Source of the DNA: JBCBZH01 sp039815415
GTDB lineage: Bacteria > Bacteroidota > Rhodothermia > Rhodothermales > Rubricoccaceae
Assembly (NCBI GenBank): GCA_039815415.1
Contig: JBCBZH010000150.1
Coordinates: 1-10,427, forward strand
Length of the DNA: 10,427 nucleotides
Direction of reading: 5' to 3'
Both the position numbers and the translations under genes were made by a program. The notes under the pieces are model-generated. The model ran no database searches. It saw only the letters and a list, made by a program, of their open reading frames with translations, and had not been told where the DNA came from. The first letter of the stretch is position 1; every line of letters starts with the position of its first letter. Below, one piece after another: positions 6,103-10,427 of this stretch.

Positions 6103-7166
6103 TCGGCATCCCCGAAGCCTCCGCCCCGGAACCCACTCCTCGGAGAAGACTCCGGACGCGACGAGCTGGCGCCCTCGGGCGGGTCGCTCGCTGGATCGTC
6201 GGCTGACGAGGCCCGGTCGTCACGCAGGCGCTCGGCGAAGCTGCGCGTGTCTGGCGCCTCCAGAGGAGCCGCTACGGGCGGCGGGACCACGGGCTGGCGA
6301 GGCTCGGACGGTGCCCCCTCGCGGATGGCCTCGATCTCATCGTCCAGCAGCGTGCCCTCCTCCCGCTCCACTAGGGCCTCGAACAGAAACACCGAAGCCA
6401 CATTGGAAAACGCCCCGGCGGGAACGATCAGGAATGTCGAGACGACGGTCGCCAGCGCGATCACGACCGGCGAGGCCCCGAACACACCCATCAACGCCCC
6501 GATGCCGCCCGCGAACACGACGATGATGAAATACACGATGCCAAAGATGACGAGCGTGGTTCCGGTTGCCATCCACCGATGCGCGGAGATCAATCCGGCG
6601 GCCCGCCGGTAGGCATCGATGGCGCTGTCCTCGTCGAGGATGCGCGATGCGAGCGCCAGCGCGTAGTACGGCGCCGCAAAGGCCAGCAGCACCAGGCCCG
6701 CCAGCCCGAGGGCGACCATCATCAGCGGCGCCATGTTCTCTCCTCCAGAGAGTGCGACGATGACAACAAAGGGAATCACAAGAAGGAACCCGATGAACGC
6801 CGTCATGAACCCGAACCCGATCTGCGGCCAGATCCACGCCCTGGCCTCCTGCCACACCTCGCCCAGCGACAGCTCGGTTTGGCCGGTGCGATAGAGCCGG
6901 ATGATCCCGAAGACGATGCTGGACATCAGGAGTCCCGCGATGCCATCCAGAAGCCCGAGGAACCCAATCGCTGGGTTCTCGGGTCCCGCCAACGCGCTGG
7001 CGATGGCCGAGATGACGTAGAGTGGCCCCACGATGACGAGCACGGCGAACACCCAGGTCCCCGCCGTCTCGCGCATCCAGACCATGGCTGCACGGATGAC
7101 GTCGCCCAAATCACGCTCGCGGCGAAACCGGATGGGGCCGTCGTCAGGGTAGAGGTAGGGATCCAT
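6099..7166 (-). CDS. Six-segment integral membrane protein of the MoxR cluster
   Basis: The 355-residue protein has about six hydrophobic helices, near 37-58, 68-90, 113-139, 146-172, 202-222 and 230-250. Short charged loops join them, including the repeated theme of an amphipathic segment before a pair of helices (LGDVIRAAMVW at 20-30, LGEVWQEARAWIW at 101-113, AIDAYRRAAGLI at 182-193). This layout resembles DUF4013-type or glycerophosphodiester phosphodiesterase membrane-domain proteins, but I cannot assign a family with certainty. Residues from about 280 on are a polar tail rich in Pro, Ser and Asp, ending in a Gly/Phe-rich patch. The ATG at 7166 overlaps the stop of the SpoIIM gene (TGATG), which favours it over the much longer open frame running upstream to 7883. 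It overlaps the DUF4129 gene by four bases. A role in the envelope complex is inferred only from the operon. Confidence 0.85.
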   Translation of the reverse strand: MDPYLYPDDGPIRFRRERDLGDVIRAAMVWMRETAGTWVFAVLVIVGPLYVISAIASALAGPENPAIGFLGLLDGIAGLLMSSIVFGIIRLYRTGQTELSLGEVWQEARAWIWPQIGFGFMTAFIGFLLVIPFVVIVALSGGENMAPLMMVALGLAGLVLLAFAAPYYALALASRILDEDSAIDAYRRAAGLISAHRWMATGTTLVIFGIVYFIIVVFAGGIGALMGVFGASPVVIALATVVSTFLIVPAGAFSNVASVFLFEALVEREEGTLLDDEIEAIREGAPSEPRQPVVPPPVAAPLEAPDTRSFAERLRDDRASSADDPASDPPEGASSSRPESSPRSGFRGGGFGDAE

Positions 7167-8173
7167 CAGGCGGTGAGGTGAGGAACGTCGGTCTGCGCGT
7201 CCCGCCGGGCGACACGCCACGGGAGCCAGATGAAGTAATAGGCGATGAAGGCGAAGGACCCGCCGATGATGAGGGCGCTGACCGCCACCGGCATGGTGGT
7301 GTGGCGCGTCACAAAGCCCTCCAGAAAGGCTGCCGTGAGCCAGATGGGGACAGCACCCATCACGATCTTGAGCCCTCGAACCGCGCCTCGCCGCAGGCTC
7401 ACGAGGCGCGGATACGTGCCGGGGAACAACAACGCGTTGCCCATCGCCAGCCCGCCGCCGCCCGCCACCACAATCACCGACAGCTCGAGGGCGCCGTGGA
7501 TGAACACGCCACGGAACCACTCCGTGAACAGCCCTTCGGCGATGAACAGGTGCGCGAAGGCCCCCACCATGATGCCGTTCGAGAAGAGCACGTAGGCGGT
7601 GCCGAATGAGAAGCCCGGCACAATCATCCCGCCCAGCGGCAGGATGCCGATGAACGTCAGAAACGACACACGGACATTGTTGAGCGCGATTCCGAACGTC
7701 ATGTCGAGCTGGCGACTGTCTTTGTAGACCGCCAGCGGATCCCCGTTCTCGATGTTGGCGAGCGTCATGTTGACGTAGCCATCGCCCAGGATCAGCCGCA
7801 CAAACGACGCATCGCCCGCCGACGACGCCAGCCCTATGGCGACGCTGCCCAGGAAGATGCCGAGCGAGATGAGCATCGCCCACTTGGCCTCGTACACCGC
7901 ACGCGGCACTTCCTCTGTCCAGAAGCGGAGCAGGCGCCCGCGCTCCTCGCGGCGGTTCCGGTAGATCTGGCCGTGGACCTCAGCCGAGAGATCGTTCAGG
8001 TACGCCGTCGTGGCTGAGCCCGGGTAGAACGTCTGCGCGTAGGCGAGGTCGTCTCCGAGACGGACGTAGCCATCCGACAGCGCGTCGGGGTCGGCGTCGC
8101 GGCCGTCGGCGAGCTGTCCTTCGAACGCTTTCCAGTCATCGGCGTGGCGCCGGACGAAGACGGCTTCGCGCAT
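7166..8173 (-). CDS. Stage II sporulation protein M (SpoIIM) family membrane protein
   Basis: In spore formers SpoIIM takes part in engulfment, but SpoIIM-family proteins are widespread in non-sporulating bacteria next to RDD, MoxR and DUF58 genes. The 335-residue form starts with MREAVFVRRHADDWKAFE, typical of Bacteroidota members. A helical cytosolic part includes the conserved REERGRLLRFW (75-85). Membrane segments follow at about 98-116, 168-190, 194-214, 228-250, 268-287 and 297-317. The characteristic tail motif is FIHGALELSVIVVAGG (224-239), with LSNG-like FSNGIMVGAFAHLF at 197-210. An in-frame ATG at 8383 would add 70 residues of low-complexity, repeat-like sequence overlapping the divergent gene, so 8173 is preferred. 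This gene opens the cluster, so its promoter should lie in 8174-8385. Confidence 0.9.
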   Translation of the reverse strand: MREAVFVRRHADDWKAFEGQLADGRDADPDALSDGYVRLGDDLAYAQTFYPGSATTAYLNDLSAEVHGQIYRNRREERGRLLRFWTEEVPRAVYEAKWAMLISLGIFLGSVAIGLASSAGDASFVRLILGDGYVNMTLANIENGDPLAVYKDSRQLDMTFGIALNNVRVSFLTFIGILPLGGMIVPGFSFGTAYVLFSNGIMVGAFAHLFIAEGLFTEWFRGVFIHGALELSVIVVAGGGGLAMGNALLFPGTYPRLVSLRRGAVRGLKIVMGAVPIWLTAAFLEGFVTRHTTMPVAVSALIIGGSFAFIAYYFIWLPWRVARRDAQTDVPHLTA

Positions 8174-8385
8174 GAAACGGCGGCGGGCGGCTGAGGAACG
8201 AAGCGGAAGGTAGCGAGAGTGGGGGTGCCTGCATGCGATCCATTCGCCAACTCGGCCGGCTCGCCTTGAGCTGGCGACGGGTTTGAGGGGTGGAGACAGC
8301 TCCATTGGGTCACAGGCGCCAGGCAACGGAGACCGTTTCTGCCAACGCTCTCCGCGTAGCTTCTCGCTCCCCCACTCGCCCACCC
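8174..8385. promoter_or_regulatory. Divergent control region between the SpoIIM and RDD genes
   Basis: If the preferred starts are right, these 212 bases hold promoters for both the six-gene minus-strand cluster and the RDD gene. I see no convincing promoter of either the sigma-70 or the Bacteroidota type. A nine-base inverted repeat, GAGTGGGGG (8217-8225) and CCCCCACTC (8369-8377), flanks most of the region. One copy of GAGCTGGCG lies at 8268-8276. Control function is inferred from the gene arrangement. Confidence 0.45.
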
Positions 8386-9120
8386 GTGGACGACCGCCTC
8401 TCCGTCCAAACCGCTCAGAACGTTGACCTCGCCATGGCCCCGGCAGGGGTCGGTGAGCGCATCCTAGCCTGGTTTGTCGACTTCATCCTGATCATCGGCT
8501 ATGTGCTGCTCGCACTCTGGATTCTGGATCAGGCGACGACCGCATTCAGCGAATGGGTCTTCATTCTGGTCGTCGCCCTGCCCGCGTTCCTCTACCACAT
8601 CGCCTTCGAGGTGTTCTTTGAGGGCCGGACCCCCGGCAAGCTGGCTCTCCGGCTGAAGGTTGCTCGCATCGACGGCGCGCAGCCCACCCTGGGTCAGTAC
8701 CTGCTGCGCTGGCTGTTGCGCATGATCGATGTCACGTTCACCACGGGCACCGTTGCGGTCATTTCTATTGCGATCACCAAGCGCTCCCAACGCCTCGGCG
8801 ATGTGGTGGCCGGCACCACCGTCATCAAGCGCCGCCGCCGCGTCAAGCTGACGGAGGTCCTGTATCCAGACACCCCGCGAGACTACGAACCGGCCTTCGC
8901 CATGGCCGATACCCTCAGCGATGCGGACGTGCGGACGCTCCGCGCGGTCCTGGTCCGCCTGCGTCTCTCCAAACGCGACAAGCGCTCCCAGACTCTCGCC
9001 AAGCGCGCGAAGGAGGCCGTCGAGGCCAAGCTAGGCCTGGATCCCGTCCGGGAAGCCCCCGAGGCGTTCCTCAAGACGATCGTGAAAGACCACACACACC
9101 TTCTGGATCGGTACCAGTAG
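8386..9120 (+). CDS. RDD family membrane protein
   Basis: A 244-residue protein starting at GTG 8386, which yields DDRLSVQTAQNVDLA, the beginning I expect in Bacteroidota RDD proteins. An in-frame ATG at 8290 would add 32 residues of low-quality sequence. The three signature residues are visible: Arg in GERILAWF (22-29), Asp in FVDF (29-32) and Asp in RLGDVVAGT (about 134-142). Membrane segments lie at about 27-48, 54-73 and 112-128. Residues after about 150 form a charged, soluble, helical tail (LSDADVRTLRAVLVRLRLSK and beyond). RDD proteins have been linked to ion transport in some bacteria, but most are uncharacterised. Its pairing with SpoIIM, here divergently, recurs in many genomes and suggests work in the same envelope system. 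The start is less sure than the family. Confidence 0.87.
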   Translation: MDDRLSVQTAQNVDLAMAPAGVGERILAWFVDFILIIGYVLLALWILDQATTAFSEWVFILVVALPAFLYHIAFEVFFEGRTPGKLALRLKVARIDGAQPTLGQYLLRWLLRMIDVTFTTGTVAVISIAITKRSQRLGDVVAGTTVIKRRRRVKLTEVLYPDTPRDYEPAFAMADTLSDADVRTLRAVLVRLRLSKRDKRSQTLAKRAKEAVEAKLGLDPVREAPEAFLKTIVKDHTHLLDRYQ

Positions 9121-9245
9121 GTCTCCTCACCAACGGCCCGGTCCAGGACGCCTGAGGTGGCGCACTCTGGATATGGATTGGCGCAATCGGCAAGTCACCA
9201 AAGGGACACCTCTCTGTACTGTGTCGGACCGACCGACCTCGACCC
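9121..9245. other. Intergenic region upstream of the AraC-type gene
   Basis: These 125 bases should hold the promoter for the regulator and perhaps the end of the RDD transcript. A weak stem, CCTCA (9124-9128) with TGAGG (9153-9157), is the only structure noticed. I see no clear promoter, operator or ribosome binding site before the ATG at 9246. Confidence 0.4.
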
Positions 9246-10235
9246 ATGCCCCAGACCTACCGAGTCCCTGCAGAGTTGCGCCTCCTCTTCGACGACCTGG
9301 GCGTGTCGGTGGAGAACGTTCTCCGTCGCGCCGGGCTTCCTGCCGACCTCCTCCGCCGAGAGGTACCGGAGGTGACTACAAGCGGATTCGTTCGGTTTTG
9401 GACGGCACTCGGCGATGAAACTGAAGGCCGCCCCGTCGGGCTGGCGATTGGTCGAATTGGGGCACACGAGGTGTTCAGTCCTCCGATCGTGGCTGTCCTC
9501 GCCAGCCCGAACCTCGCCACAGCAGCTCGGCGCATCGCGCAGTTCAAGGCCCTTATCGGACCGCTAACGCTCCGTGTGGAGGACACGGCTGCGGGGCTCA
9601 AGCTGACGAAGCAGGGAAAGGGATTCAAGCTGCCACCGGTGCTCTCGCTCATGGAGGCCTCGTTCTGGACCCACTTGGCCCGGCGCGTCACGCGCGCGCC
9701 CATCACGCCCATCCGCATCACGCTCCCGGAACGTCCTCCTGACACGGCTACGGTGGAAGACACACTGGGCTGCCGGATCCGAACCGGTCCAGAGACCTCC
9801 GTCACCTTTTCAGCGGCAGACGCCCAGCGTCCCTTTCTCACGGCCGACGCCGAGGCGTGGCGCTTCTACAAGCCCGTGCTGGAACGCCAGCTCGCCGAGA
9901 TGGAGCAAAGTGCCACACTTGCCGAGCGGGTCCATGCCGTCCTGGTGGAGATGCTGCCCAGCGGGCGCGGACGTGTAGAGGACGTGGCCGACGCGCTGGC
10001 GCTGAGCCCCAGGAGCCTCCAGCGGCACCTTCGCCGTGAGGGGACCACGTTCCAGAAGACGCTCGCTGCCACTCGGGAGCAACTCGCCACGCACTACCTC
10101 CGCGTCCCTGAGATGGAAACCACCGAGGTCGCCTTCCTGCTCGGCTACGACGACCCCAACTCCTTTTTCCGTGCCTTCCGTGCATGGACGGGCACCACGC
10201 CTGAACGCGCACGCCTTGCGCTAGAGGCCGCCTGA
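9246..10235 (+). CDS. AraC-family transcriptional regulator (arabinose-binding-like N-terminal domain)
   Basis: A DNA-binding regulator of 329 residues. The N-terminal part (about 14-200) resembles the Arabinose_bd domain type found in OruR/ArgR-like and ToxR-like AraC proteins, with GRPVGLAIG (61-69) and SPNLATAARRIAQF (87-100). The C-terminal double helix-turn-helix covers about 240-327: the first recognition region is VADALALSPRSLQRHLRREG (247-266), the second is VAFLLGYDDPNSFFRAFRAW (295-314), then TGTTPERAR (315-323), the usual family ending. The ligand is unknown. The dehydrogenase gene begins 48 bases downstream on the same strand, so the regulator probably controls or is co-transcribed with it. 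No ribosome binding site is visible before the ATG. Confidence 0.92.
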   Translation: MPQTYRVPAELRLLFDDLGVSVENVLRRAGLPADLLRREVPEVTTSGFVRFWTALGDETEGRPVGLAIGRIGAHEVFSPPIVAVLASPNLATAARRIAQFKALIGPLTLRVEDTAAGLKLTKQGKGFKLPPVLSLMEASFWTHLARRVTRAPITPIRITLPERPPDTATVEDTLGCRIRTGPETSVTFSAADAQRPFLTADAEAWRFYKPVLERQLAEMEQSATLAERVHAVLVEMLPSGRGRVEDVADALALSPRSLQRHLRREGTTFQKTLAATREQLATHYLRVPEMETTEVAFLLGYDDPNSFFRAFRAWTGTTPERARLALEAA

Positions 10236-10283
10236 TTCCCTCGTCTTGTTCCGATTTCTCCCTAACACTCCGAACGCCCTCTC

Positions 10284-10427
10284 ATGTCAAATTGGACCTT
10301 CGACCACATTCCCGACCAGACTGGCCGTGTCGCCATCGTGACCGGCGCTAACACGGGCATCGGATACGAAACCGCGCTTGCGCTCGCCCGAAAAGGCGCG
10401 CATGTGATCCTGGCCTGCCGCAATACC
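10284..10427 (+). CDS. Short-chain dehydrogenase/reductase, N-terminal part (cut by window end)
   Basis: The first 48 codons are present and the frame is open to the last base. The sequence starts MSNWTFDHIPDQTGRVAIV and carries the NAD(P)-binding motif TGANTGIG (about 20-27). It is followed by YETALALARKGAHVILACRN, with the ACRN end typical of the retinol dehydrogenase/protochlorophyllide reductase-like branch of the family. The catalytic Tyr and Lys lie beyond the window, and the substrate cannot be told. It follows the AraC-type regulator by 48 bases on the same strand. Confidence 0.9.
   Translation, partial: MSNWTFDHIPDQTGRVAIVTGANTGIGYETALALARKGAHVILACRNT

Noticed and set aside
5070..6612. 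Long plus-strand open frames of 378 and 359 codons opposite the DUF4129, DUF4350 and membrane protein genes
   Set aside because: Arg/Pro/Ser-rich shadow translations in GC-rich DNA; the minus-strand genes have clear domains and coupled starts.
7167..7883. In-frame upstream extension of the six-segment membrane protein to 594 residues
   Set aside because: The added part is rich in Arg, Gly and His with no membrane helices and reads the SpoIIM gene in another frame. The TGATG overlap at 7166 marks the real start.
8217..8377. Nine-base inverted repeat GAGTGGGGG/CCCCCACTC as an operator
   Set aside because: The halves are more than 140 bases apart and low in complexity; a chance match in GC-rich DNA is plausible.
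8174..8383. Longer SpoIIM start at 8383
   Set aside because: The extra 70 residues look like translated non-coding sequence, and they would overlap the start of the divergent RDD gene. MREAVFV at 8173 matches the expected family beginning.
8290..8385. ATG start of the RDD gene at 8290
   Set aside because: The 32 extra residues are Arg/Ser/Pro-rich and unlike the family; the GTG at 8386 gives the expected N-terminus. Not fully excluded.

Overview
The window is a roughly 10.4 kb stretch of GC-rich, gene-dense bacterial chromosome. Several N-termini resemble Bacteroidota/Rhodothermota proteins: the RDD protein opens with RLSVQTAQNVDLA and the SpoIIM protein with MREAVFVRRHADDWKAFE. Most starts lack a clear Shine-Dalgarno sequence, which fits that phylum. 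With the high GC this suggests a Rhodothermales-like organism (Salinibacter/Rubrivirga/Rubricoccus type). That placement is an inference from sequence memory, not from a search.

Layout. Positions 1-66 hold a decayed duplicate of the 3' end of the DUF58 gene that lies intact about 1 kb further on. Next comes a secreted cyclophilin peptidyl-prolyl isomerase (98-724, +). It is convergent with a six-gene minus-strand cluster spanning 8173 down to 989, in transcription order: SpoIIM-family membrane protein, multi-pass membrane protein, DUF4129 protein, DUF4350 protein, MoxR AAA+ ATPase, DUF58 protein. The first five genes overlap by 1 or 4 bases (TGATG or ATGA), so they are probably translationally coupled. 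Only the last junction (moxR to DUF58) has a gap, 124 bases holding a long hairpin. An RDD membrane protein (8386-9120, +) is divergent from the cluster. An AraC-type regulator (9246-10235, +) and the first 48 codons of a short-chain dehydrogenase (from 10284, +) close the window.

How the genes fit together. MoxR ATPases are thought to act as chaperone-like remodelers with von Willebrand A type partners, here DUF58. The SpoIIM, RDD, six-segment membrane, DUF4129 and DUF4350 proteins recur around MoxR/DUF58 genes in several phyla and probably form or serve an envelope complex whose substrate is unknown. No gene-scale novel system is visible. The unusual material is in the repeats. REP-like palindromes form a composite inverted pair between the convergent genes. 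One REP copy and a second dispersed repeat are translated in frame inside a long N-terminal extension of MoxR. A short word, GAGCTGGCG, recurs at gene ends, linkers and intergenic spots, including a perfect 14-base tandem at the end of the DUF4129 gene.

No non-coding gap exceeds 300 bases. I saw no tRNA, rRNA, CRISPR array, transposase gene or phage gene.
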